A DNA stretch of 64,000 bases from assembly GCA_036267135.1 (NCBI GenBank), contig DATAWQ010000034.1, positions 1 to 64,000 of the forward strand. The letters run 5' to 3'. Origin of the DNA: PALSA-505 sp036267135 (GTDB taxonomy: Bacteria; Actinomycetota; Actinomycetes; Streptosporangiales; Streptosporangiaceae). Position numbers and translations under genes: made by a program. Positions 57,252 to 64,000 of this stretch are shown here, in pieces (position 1 is the first letter of the stretch; each line of letters opens with the position of its first letter). The notes beneath the pieces were generated by a model. That model was not told the DNA's origin, did no database searches, and worked only from the letters and a program-made list of their open reading frames with translations.

Positions 57252-58504
57252 GGCGCGTGCGCGAACGCGGCGATGGCCCCGAGCGCGCCGCAGCCGATCA
57301 GCGCGGCCACCACGCCCCGGCGCAGGCCGATCAGCCACAGGGCGGCCAGCAGCGTGACCCCGGCCTGCCAGAGGTGGGCCAGCCCGAGGGCCAGCGGGAT
57401 GGCCACGCCGCCGATCCCGCCGATGGCGCAGGTGCCCGCCCCGGTGAGCAGCGCCTGGGCGTGGGCGCTGCGGCGCAGCCGGTCGAAGTGCGGGGCGCCC
57501 ACGAGCACGAACAGGAACGACGGCGTGAACGCGACCAGTGAAGCCAGCAGGCCGCCGCCCACCCCGGCCGCGGCGTAGCCCACCACCGCGACCGTCTGCA
57601 CCACCGGTCCCGGCGTGATCTGGCCCAGCGCGACCGCGTTGAGGAACTGCGCGTTGGTCATCCAGTGGTAGCCGCTCACCGCGTCGTGCTGCATCAGCGG
57701 GATGATCACGAAGCCGCCGCCGAACGAGAGCGCGCCGACCTTGACCGCGACCCAGGCCAGCGAGCCCAGGCCCGCCCCGGCCACTGTCACCCCGGCCAGC
57801 CGCGCCAGACCCAGCCCGCCCAGACCCGGCCCGCCCAGGCCCAGCCACCCCCGACCCGGCGGGGCCAGGGTCAGCGGCAGCACGGCTGCTGCCCCGGACC
57901 GCCGCCACCCGCCGGGGTGCCGCACCACCGTCTCGGTCAGCCCACAGGCCAGCAGCACGAACACCAGGTACTGGCCCGCGAGTGCCCCGCACACGCCCCC
58001 CGCCAGCAGGTAGGCGGCCCACCGGCCCTGGCGGTCACGGTCGCCCGTGACCCGTTTCCAACTGGCCGGCACCAGCCCGAGCGCGGCGCCCACCGCCACC
58101 GCGGGCACTGCGGCGCCGGCGCCGTCCGACACACCGCGCACCCAGAGCGGCGGATGGCGGGCCAGGAACAGCGCGGACAGTCCGAGGATGATCGCGAGCC
58201 CGGGCAAGATGAAGCAGGCGCCGCCGAGCAGTGCCCCGCGCCAGCCGCGCAGCCGCCAGGCGCAGAAGATCGCTAGCTGGGTCGAGGCCGGCCCCGGCAG
58301 CAGGCTGGTGGCGGCGATGCCGTCCTCGAACTCCTCGGCCCGCAGCCACCCCCGCCGCTGCACGCACAGCCCGCGCAGCAGCGCGATGTGGGCCGGCGGC
58401 CCGCCGAACCCGGTCACCCCGATCCGGGTCCACTCACGTGCGATCGTGCCGAGCCCAACCGGCGGCGGGCCGGGCTCGGTCACCCCGCGGGCTGGCTCGG
58501 TCAT
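57242..58504 (-). CDS. chrA: Chromate transporter ChrA (two CHR domains)
   Basis: A 420-residue membrane protein with two CHR units. Unit one carries IGVTGFGGPPAHIALL, and LLPGPASTQLAIF; unit two VGALSFGGGFVIIPLMQ, then GQITPGPVVQTVAVVGY. ChrA proteins expel chromate by proton-driven transport, but some move other anions. It ends at a 14-bp tandem repeat. It is followed on the same strand direction by the PepN-like gene, and preceded by a DinB-like gene whose stop lies one base before its start. Confidence 0.94.
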   Translation of the reverse strand: MTEPARGVTEPGPPPVGLGTIAREWTRIGVTGFGGPPAHIALLRGLCVQRRGWLRAEEFEDGIAATSLLPGPASTQLAIFCAWRLRGWRGALLGGACFILPGLAIILGLSALFLARHPPLWVRGVSDGAGAAVPAVAVGAALGLVPASWKRVTGDRDRQGRWAAYLLAGGVCGALAGQYLVFVLLACGLTETVVRHPGGWRRSGAAAVLPLTLAPPGRGWLGLGGPGLGGLGLARLAGVTVAGAGLGSLAWVAVKVGALSFGGGFVIIPLMQHDAVSGYHWMTNAQFLNAVALGQITPGPVVQTVAVVGYAAAGVGGGLLASLVAFTPSFLFVLVGAPHFDRLRRSAHAQALLTGAGTCAIGGIGGVAIPLALGLAHLWQAGVTLLAALWLIGLRRGVVAALIGCGALGAIAAFAHAPLS

Positions 58505-58505
58505 G

Positions 58506-59243
58506 TCAGTGATGGGCCAAGACCTGGTCGAGGCGCCCGCTGTCGCGCAGGGCGCTCAGGTCGGGGTCGTGACTCGCGTTGGCCACCAGGGCCGGGTTGA
58601 GCGCGATCGCGTCGTCCAGCGTCCGCGCCGCTTCGTCGGGCTGGCCGGCCTGTGCCTGGGCGCAGGCCAGGTTGTAGCAGGCCATGCCGTGGGCGGGGTC
58701 CGGTGCGTCCAGGTACCGCGCCCAGGCCACCCCCTGGGCGGCCAGGGCGACCGCCCGTCCGGCCCGGCCGTGGGCCAAGTAGTAATCGACGAGGTGCCCG
58801 CACGGATGCCAGAATCCGCGTACCACCGTCTGCAGCCAGAGCTGGCGCCCGGCGACCTGAGGGCTGCCCGTGCCGCCCACCAGATCCGCGTCTGCGGTGC
58901 GGTTCAGCGCGGCGATCAGGGCTTGGCTGGTCTGAGCGCTGGCCGCCGCGACATCGTCGGCTGGCTGCTCGCAGTAGCGCGCGTAGACCTCCGGCACCGC
59001 GTGGTCCACGTTGCTGAACGCCGGCGGTGCCTGGCCGGCCTCGATCGCCTTCAGCCGCAGCACCTGCTGGTGTTTGAACTCCGTGTTGTGGGCGACCAGC
59101 GGTGCCGCCGCCCAGCGCCCGGCGTGACCGGGCTGCTCACCCGCCGGATTCGCCGCGGCGGCCACGAGCAGCATCTGCTCCTCGGCCGAGGCGAACGCGA
59201 TCAGGCCGATCACCGCGGCCCGCGGGCTGGTCGGGGCCGTCAT
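58506..59243 (-). CDS. Protein with DinB-like and tetratricopeptide-like parts
   Basis: A 245-residue protein. The N-terminal half resembles maleylpyruvate isomerase/DinB-like four-helix proteins (LIAFASAEEQMLLVAAA, TEFKHQQVLRLKAIEAGQ, His-rich WHPCGHLVDYYL). The C-terminal third is helical and TPR-like (HGMACYNLACAQAQAGQPDE, AARTLDDAIALNPALVAN). The start is taken as ATG 59243, which overlaps the methyltransferase stop (ATGA). Its function is unknown. Confidence 0.78.
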   Translation of the reverse strand: MTAPTSPRAAVIGLIAFASAEEQMLLVAAAANPAGEQPGHAGRWAAAPLVAHNTEFKHQQVLRLKAIEAGQAPPAFSNVDHAVPEVYARYCEQPADDVAAASAQTSQALIAALNRTADADLVGGTGSPQVAGRQLWLQTVVRGFWHPCGHLVDYYLAHGRAGRAVALAAQGVAWARYLDAPDPAHGMACYNLACAQAQAGQPDEAARTLDDAIALNPALVANASHDPDLSALRDSGRLDQVLAHH

Positions 59244-59824
59244 GACCCGCACCCCGTCTGCTCGCCCGGCTTGTGGGCCACGAACGTGAGCGTGTAGCCG
59301 ACGCTGATCGTGATCTTGCCGAAGCCGATTGTCTGCAGCCGGGTGAGGAAGGCGGCGGGTTCCACCGGGTTGTAGTCGTCATCGACGTGGAAGTGGTGCA
59401 GGTCGTTGCCGGGCAGGCTGTCCGAGCCGATCAGCACGCCGCCGGGCCGCAGCACCCGCAGCACCTCGGCCAGCAGCCGGTTCTGCAGGGCGGCGGTGGG
59501 GACGTGGTGCAGCATCGTGAACATCGCGGCCGAGTCGAACGAGCCGTCGGCGAAGCTCATCGCGGTGGCGTCGCCGGTCCTCACCTCGACGCCGTGCTGA
59601 CCGTAGCTAGCCACCAGCTTGGCGGCGGCCTGCTCGTCGCGTTCCAGCGCCACCAGGCGCTTGACCTTGTGCCGCAGCCAGTCGGTGGCCGCACCGGGGC
59701 CGGGGCCGACTTCGAGCATCTCGGCGCCGAGATCGACACCCGCGGTCAGCGCCGGCAGGATCTCGCCCTGCAGCCAGGCGGCCCACTGCGGACTGGGGCA
59801 CAGTTTCGCGTGGTTTTCGTTCAT
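59240..59824 (-). CDS. Class I SAM-dependent methyltransferase
   Basis: A 194-residue methyltransferase. The SAM loop is MLEVGPGPGAATDWLRHKV, followed by VALERDEQAAAKLVA, GDATAMSFADGSFDSAAMF and LRPGGVLIGSD. The substrate is unknown. It overlaps the next gene by four bases, and the two with ChrA lie in one reverse-strand run. It is divergent from an AraC regulator. Confidence 0.9.
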   Translation of the reverse strand: MNENHAKLCPSPQWAAWLQGEILPALTAGVDLGAEMLEVGPGPGAATDWLRHKVKRLVALERDEQAAAKLVASYGQHGVEVRTGDATAMSFADGSFDSAAMFTMLHHVPTAALQNRLLAEVLRVLRPGGVLIGSDSLPGNDLHHFHVDDDYNPVEPAAFLTRLQTIGFGKITISVGYTLTFVAHKPGEQTGCGS

Positions 59825-59878
59825 ATGGCCAAGCTATGCAGGGCAAAGCCCCAGGCCTAGGGCGTATCCTGCCATCTC

Positions 59879-60658
59879 GTGGCGCTAGACGGACATCGTC
59901 GCGACAGCGATCCAGTCATGATCGTCTGCACGTTCGCGATGGCCGCGGGGGCGGCCTTCTACTGGCACACCCACGACGACCATCAGCTGGCCTGGGCCCC
60001 TCGGGGAGTGCTCACGGTGGTCACCGAGGAGTCCACCTGGGTGCTGCCGCCCACCCGCGCGCTGTGGATCCCGGCCGGGCTGCGGCACGAGACCAGGGCG
60101 GATGGGCCGGCCACCATGCGCTCGCTCTACATCAGGCCCGACTTGTGCCCGATCGGCTGGCCCGGCCCGACCCCGGTACGGGCCGATGCGCTGATGACCG
60201 AGCTCATCGGCTACCTGGAAAGGGACGGGCTCGGCGCGGACCGCCGGGCCCGGGCCGAGGCGCTGCTCACCGACCTGCTCGAGCCGGTGCCGCTCGCCAC
60301 CATCGAGGTCCGGATGCCCACCGACGAGTGCGCCCGCGACGTGGCCAGGGAACTCGGCGACAACCCGGCCGACAAACGGACCCTGGACCAGTGGGGGCGC
60401 CACGTCGGCGCCAGCGGCCGCACCCTGGCGCGCGCCTTCGCCGAGGGCACCGGCCTGCCGTTCGGCCGGTGGCGGACCCTGCTGCGGCTGCAGGCCGCGC
60501 TGCCCGCACTGGCCGCCGGGCAGCCGGTGGGGAACGTGGCCCGCCACGTCGGCTACGAGAGCAGCAGCGCGTTCGTCGCGGCGTTCCGGCACGAGACCGG
60601 GCTGACCCCGGCGGCCTACGTGCAAAGCCCCGGCGGCACGCCCCCCGCGCAGACCTAG
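59879..60658 (+). CDS. AraC family regulator with N-terminal cupin
   Basis: A 259-residue regulator. The N-terminal cupin reads FAMAAGAAFYWHTHDDHQLAW and PPTRALWIPAGLRHETRADG. The AraC double helix-turn-helix covers the C-terminal 100 residues: RHVGASGRTLARAFAEGTGL and VGNVARHVGYESSSAFVAAF, RHETGLTPAAYV. The start is GTG 59879. It is divergent from the methyltransferase operon and may control it. The ligand is unknown. Confidence 0.9.
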   Translation: MALDGHRRDSDPVMIVCTFAMAAGAAFYWHTHDDHQLAWAPRGVLTVVTEESTWVLPPTRALWIPAGLRHETRADGPATMRSLYIRPDLCPIGWPGPTPVRADALMTELIGYLERDGLGADRRARAEALLTDLLEPVPLATIEVRMPTDECARDVARELGDNPADKRTLDQWGRHVGASGRTLARAFAEGTGLPFGRWRTLLRLQAALPALAAGQPVGNVARHVGYESSSAFVAAFRHETGLTPAAYVQSPGGTPPAQT

Positions 60659-60682
60659 CCCGCGGGCACTAGCCCGCGACAG

Positions 60683-61864
60683 CTAGCCCGCGGACAGGGC
60701 CTTGCCGACCGCGGCGGTCAGCTTGGACGGGGGGAACCAGCCGTCGTTCTGGAACAGGATCTTCCCGCTGGACGAGACCAGCTCGATCCAGGGCTGGTCC
60801 TGCACGTGGTAACCGTCGGCGAACTGGCCGTACTTGTCGACGGCGACCGGGTAGTCCAGGCGGCCGTGCAGGCTGGCCAGGAACGTCGGCAGCGCCGACG
60901 GCGTGGTCTCCGTGCTGGCCTCGTCCACCGCCACCACCGGCGGCCAGCCGTGGGCGGCCGCGGTGCGCTGGTAGCCGTTCAGCGCTTCCATCTCGGCGGT
61001 GAGGTTGGTGTTCTCGTCCACCCAGGTGGCGAAGAACACGACCAGGTGCGGATGGCCGCGGCCGAACGTCACGGTCCCCCCCGACCCCTGGCCGCCCGCC
61101 ACCGGCAGCGCGACGTTGGCCGTCGGCGCGGTACCCCGCAGGTAGCGCAGGCTCACCGACTGCCTGGCGTGCGGGTGCCCGGGCAGCACGGCCGCGGTCG
61201 CGTTGGCCAGCACCTGGGCCTGCTGGTCGGTCGCGGTGTAGGCCATCTGGGTCAGGAAGATCGACTGTTCCTTGCCGCCCGGCGTGATCAGGAAGATGGC
61301 GGGCTCGTGGTCGATGTCGTTCTTCACCGCCGCCACGTACACGTGGTAGTCCCGCCACACCTGCTTGAGCTGGGGCAACGAGCCGGTGAGGAACTCCCAG
61401 CTGTGCATCATCCCGTGCGCGCGGGTGTAGTCGCGCACGTCGGCGACGCGGGTGGCGTCGGGGTTGGCGTCGATCCCGACGAGTTGCACCTGCTTGCCCG
61501 CGGCACCGAGCAGGCTGGCCGCCTGCAGCATGCTGGTCGTGGTCAGCGGGCACACGGTCGTGCAGTGCGAGTCCACGAAGGCCAGCAGGACCGCTTTTCC
61601 GTGGAACTGGCTGAGCGTGACCGTGTGGCCGAACTGGTCGAGCAGCTTGAAGTTAGGGGCCGGCTTGCCGCCCAGCGGGCTGCCAGGGTCCACCGCCGGG
61701 TTGGCGGCCAGCGCGCTCGCGGACGGACTGGTCGGGTGCGGCGCGGATGACGCCGAGCAGCCGGCCACGGCCAGCAGCGCGGTCACGATGACGGTCAGTG
61801 GTGCGGCGGCCAGCGCCTTACGGAGCGAAGGGGTGGCATGGCACCGTTCAGTAAGAATTTTCAT
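60683..61864 (-). CDS. Lipoprotein with SCO1/SenC domain and a second thioredoxin-fold domain
   Basis: A 393-residue predicted lipoprotein (lipobox AVAGCS). The first domain (about 60-225) is SCO1-like: FHGKAVLLAFVDSHCTTVCP with CTTVC, and a His in NDIDHEPAIFLI, the copper/thiol site. The second domain (about 245-390) is thioredoxin-like (LVVFFATWVDENTNL) but its CxxC is missing, replaced by WVDEN. SCO1 proteins deliver copper to cytochrome oxidase; the second domain may bind a partner. The ATG overlaps the redoxin stop by four bases (ATGA), so the two are one operon. Confidence 0.88.
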   Translation of the reverse strand: MKILTERCHATPSLRKALAAAPLTVIVTALLAVAGCSASSAPHPTSPSASALAANPAVDPGSPLGGKPAPNFKLLDQFGHTVTLSQFHGKAVLLAFVDSHCTTVCPLTTTSMLQAASLLGAAGKQVQLVGIDANPDATRVADVRDYTRAHGMMHSWEFLTGSLPQLKQVWRDYHVYVAAVKNDIDHEPAIFLITPGGKEQSIFLTQMAYTATDQQAQVLANATAAVLPGHPHARQSVSLRYLRGTAPTANVALPVAGGQGSGGTVTFGRGHPHLVVFFATWVDENTNLTAEMEALNGYQRTAAAHGWPPVVAVDEASTETTPSALPTFLASLHGRLDYPVAVDKYGQFADGYHVQDQPWIELVSSSGKILFQNDGWFPPSKLTAAVGKALSAG

Positions 61865-62490
61865 AATTTCGTCGCGGCGGCCCAGCGCAGCACCTCAGCG
61901 GCGTGCTGGTCGGGCGGGAAGATCGGATAGAACACCTTCTCGACGTGGCCGTCGCGGACCACCAAGGTGATCCGTTTCAGCAGCGTCCTGCGGCCGCCGC
62001 CCTCGTAGGCCGGCGCCAGCTCGATGTCGAAGGTCGGCAGCCGCAGCGCCCGGGTGACGGCCAGGTCCGCGTCGCTGAGCAGCGGAAACGGCAACCGGAG
62101 CCGGGTGGCGGCCTCCTGCTGGTAGGCGGTGCCCTGGGTGGACAGGCCGGCCACGGCGGCGCCGAGCGCGCCCAGTTCGGCCGCGTGGTCGCGGAAGCCG
62201 CACGCCTGCGGCGTGCAGCCGCGCGCGCCGGGGATCTCGTCCCAGCCGTCGGGAACGGGCACGCCGGGCAGCCCGGTCATCGGGTAGGCGTAGATGATCA
62301 GCCGGGTGAAGCCGTCGGGGACCGTGTCCACCCGCATCGTCGCGCCGCCGGTCGAGGCCCGTGCTGTCGAGGCCTGTGCTGTCGAGGGGAGCGCGATGGC
62401 CGGCACGGCGGTGCCGGGCAGGTGCGCCGCGGCGCCGTCGTCGGTGGGCACCGGCAGGTCGGCGGGAAGCTGATTGGGGTCAAAGGGCAT
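61861..62490 (-). CDS. Peroxiredoxin-like (AhpC/TSA) protein
   Basis: A 209-residue redoxin. The thioredoxin-fold part has YAYPMTGLPGVPVPDGWDE, then the two Cys in ARGCTPQACGFRDHAAEL, with later LSTQGTAYQQEAATRLRLP and FPLLSDADLAVTRALRLPTF. In AhpC/TSA-type peroxiredoxins the equivalent CTPE/Q-x-C site reduces peroxides. ATG 62490 is the family-like start (MPFDPNQLPADLPV). It precedes the SCO1-type gene with a four-base overlap. Confidence 0.88.
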   Translation of the reverse strand: MPFDPNQLPADLPVPTDDGAAAHLPGTAVPAIALPSTAQASTARASTGGATMRVDTVPDGFTRLIIYAYPMTGLPGVPVPDGWDEIPGARGCTPQACGFRDHAAELGALGAAVAGLSTQGTAYQQEAATRLRLPFPLLSDADLAVTRALRLPTFDIELAPAYEGGGRRTLLKRITLVVRDGHVEKVFYPIFPPDQHAAEVLRWAAATKL

Positions 62491-62602
62491 CGGGCCGCTC
62501 GCCTTCCGCGTCACCCGTGCGGCCTGACCCAGGCTGCGTGACCAGTTTCATCCCCCCAGACAATAGTCCCCGGGCGGCGGGCGGCTGCGGCAGGATACGG
62601 AG

Positions 62603-63208
62603 ATGCCCACTCACATCGCGTTGCTGCGCGGCATCAACGTCGGCGGCAACAAACGGGTCGCCATGGCCGATCTGCGGGACGTGGTGGCCGCGCTCGGCCA
62701 CGACGACGTCGCGACCTACATCCAGAGCGGCAACGTCGTCTTCAGCCCGCCTCAGGCCGGCCCGGGGGCGGCCGACACGGTGGCGCTGGCCGCCGGGCTG
62801 GAGCGGGCCGTCGCCGACCGGCTCGGCATGCAGGCCGGGGTGATCGTGCTCAGCCGGGACGAACTGGCCCAGGTCGCGGCCGACAACCCCTACCCCGACG
62901 AGCCGAACCCGAAGCTCGTGCACGTGATCTTCCTCCCGGCCGAGCCCGAGGCCGGGCACGCGGACTTCCTGGCCGACGCGCAGCGGCAGGCGGCGGCCAA
63001 GGGCAGCCGGGACGAGGTGACGCTAGTGGGGCGGGCGGTGTTCCTGCACACTCCGGACGGCTTCGGCACCAGCGAACTGGCCAAGCTGCTCGGCAAGTCC
63101 CGCGGCCCGATGTCGGCCAAGTCGGCGGGCACGGCCCGCAACTGGGCCACGGTGACCAAACTGCTCGCCCTCTGCGACCCTCCCGGGCCAGGCAGCACAT
63201 CATCGTGA
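62603..63208 (+). CDS. DUF1697 family protein
   Basis: A 201-residue DUF1697 protein: HIALLRGINVGGNKRVAMAD and YIQSGNVVFSPP at the start, and NPKLVHVIFLPAEP later. The family's function is not known. ATG 62603 follows TACGGAG. It is convergent with the GNAT gene; the 73-bp repeats lie between. Confidence 0.9.
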   Translation: MPTHIALLRGINVGGNKRVAMADLRDVVAALGHDDVATYIQSGNVVFSPPQAGPGAADTVALAAGLERAVADRLGMQAGVIVLSRDELAQVAADNPYPDEPNPKLVHVIFLPAEPEAGHADFLADAQRQAAAKGSRDEVTLVGRAVFLHTPDGFGTSELAKLLGKSRGPMSAKSAGTARNWATVTKLLALCDPPGPGSTSS

Positions 63209-63216
63209 AAGATCTC

Positions 63217-63289
63217 GTCGCCCCAGCAGCCAAAATCCTCCCCGTTATGGGTGAGTCCCGCATGTCACCCATATGACAACGCTGTCATC
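63217..63289. repeat. 73-bp direct repeat, left copy
   Basis: Matches 63329-63401 with only a few mismatches. It contains TATGGGTGA / TCACCCATA arms (63246-63254, 63265-63273) and ATGACAACGCTGTCAT (63273-63288). It lies 9 bases after the DUF1697 stop. Confidence 0.92.
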
Positions 63290-63328
63290 GGGGTGGCCGG
63301 ACTGTGGCGCGGATTGGGAAGGATCCTG

Positions 63329-63401
63329 GTCGCCCCAGCAGCCACGATCCTCCCCGTTATGGGCGGGCCCCGCATGTCACCCATATGACAACGTTGTCAT
63401 C
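63329..63401. repeat. 73-bp direct repeat, right copy, with a perfect 16-bp palindrome
   Basis: The right copy holds ATGACAACGTTGTCAT (63385-63400), a perfect palindrome like LacI-family operators. It ends 22 bases before the stop of the GNAT gene on the opposite strand, so it lies between two gene ends, an unusual place for an operator. Confidence 0.92.
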
Positions 63402-63422
63402 AGTGATGGTCACGGCTCACGC

Positions 63423-64000
63423 TCACGATCGCGGCGCGGGCGCGGGCGCGGGCGCGGGGGCGGCTGCGGGCGCGGGGGCGAGGCGGTAGTGGTAGCGGTG
63501 CTGGGGGAGGAAGCCGCACCGGGTGTAGAGGGCGTGGGCGGCGGTGTTGTTCCCCGTGACCTGCAGGAAGACGCGACCGACGCCGTACTCGGTGGCGCGG
63601 GCGGCCAGGGTCGCGGTGACCGAGGTGGCCAGGCCCGCCCGGCGCCAGTCCGGGTGCACCTCGACCGCGGTGATCCCGGCCCAGCCGCCGGCCAGCGACA
63701 GCCGTCCGGTGGCGATGGTGCGGCCATCGCGCCGCACGCTGGCGAACGTCTGCACCGGCGCGGACATCAGCACGTCCACCGCCACCGCGGGCAGCGGTGA
63801 CCCGCCGTACCGGTACAGAGCCAGCCACTGCTCGTCCGGCTCGCCCGCGAAGCCGACCTCGTGCCGCTGGGGCAGCGCGGCGATCGTCGCGGTGTGCGCG
63901 GTCATCACCAGGGCGGGCCCGTACCGCATGGTCCAGCCGCGTTCGGCCAGCCGCGTCTCCAGCGGGCCCGGCGGGTCGCCCGGCCGGTCGTGGACGGCGA
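63423..64000 (-). CDS. GNAT N-acetyltransferase (5' cut by window end)
   Basis: The reverse frame is open to the window edge; the residues before the first visible ATG (GPLETRLAERGWTMRYG) are family-like, so the gene continues past 64000. It has VEVHPDWRRAGLATSVTATL with the R-R-A-G-L-A acetyl-CoA loop, and LQVTGNNTAAHALYTRCGFL. The C-terminus is a Pro/Ala repeat (APAPAAAPAP) from a GC-rich tract. The N-terminal GNAT domain pattern suggests a double-domain acetyltransferase. Confidence 0.88.
   Translation of the reverse strand, partial: AVHDRPGDPPGPLETRLAERGWTMRYGPALVMTAHTATIAALPQRHEVGFAGEPDEQWLALYRYGGSPLPAVAVDVLMSAPVQTFASVRRDGRTIATGRLSLAGGWAGITAVEVHPDWRRAGLATSVTATLAARATEYGVGRVFLQVTGNNTAAHALYTRCGFLPQHRYHYRLAPAPAAAPAPAPAPAPRS

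Overview
The window is one contiguous stretch of a very GC-rich actinomycete chromosome. This is read from strong GC bias at third codon positions, many GTG starts, a maleylpyruvate-isomerase-fold protein of the mycothiol type, a DUF397 remnant, an IdeR/DtxR-type iron box and many TetR regulators. The genus cannot be told from the sequence alone. No tRNA, rRNA, CRISPR array, transposase or phage gene was seen. Genes fill almost all of it. The main exception is a structured non-coding block at about 14.9-15.77 kb.

Left part (1 to about 8.9 kb): the right-hand end of a natural-product cluster that starts outside the window. It opens with the last module of a non-ribosomal peptide synthetase (end of an adenylation domain, carrier protein, thioesterase), an MFS exporter and a secreted protein with Asp-boxes, closed by a strong terminator. 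A second operon follows. It has an acyl-CoA-dehydrogenase-fold N-hydroxylase candidate (VlmH-like), a small membrane protein (VlmO-like hydrazine synthase candidate), a flavin reductase (VlmR-like), a non-haem diiron oxygenase (VlmB-like azoxy synthase candidate) and a SyrP-type Fe/2-oxoglutarate hydroxylase. Together these resemble the valanimycin-type N-N/azoxy machinery joined to an NRPS. This is the most interesting system in the window.

Middle (8.9-31 kb): mostly accessory and housekeeping genes. These are a universal stress protein with a cytosolic phosphoesterase, a molbindin, a MerR regulator with its operator, a large regulator with a DNA-binding domain at each end, the non-coding block, an AIM24 protein, lipoprotein and coiled-coil membrane proteins, a tiny YqaE/Pmp3 protein, a broken pirin gene, an MpaB/Lcp-like oxygenase with a TetR, an EfeO-EfeB iron/peroxidase pair, a secreted phosphoesterase, an MBL hydrolase and a P450/TetR divergent pair sharing a 23-bp palindrome.

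Right half (31-64 kb): an iron-box-controlled Fe(III) ABC uptake operon; a double AsnC regulator and an MFS pump whose 5' regions share a 55-bp repeat flanking a lysyl-oxidase-like gene; a decayed arsenic island (arsR, arsM, and a collapsed aquaporin-ArsC fusion); PHA synthase and depolymerase; secreted and cytosolic hydrolases; a PepC-type peptidase; a sigma factor with its partner; an M1 peptidase with a changed GAMEN motif; a ChrA chromate transporter; a methyltransferase; an AraC regulator; a SCO1-type protein with a redoxin; DUF1697; and a pair of 73-bp direct repeats carrying a perfect palindrome before a GNAT gene cut by the window end. Short 14-20 bp tandem duplications recur at several places, and one of them frameshifts the pirin remnant.
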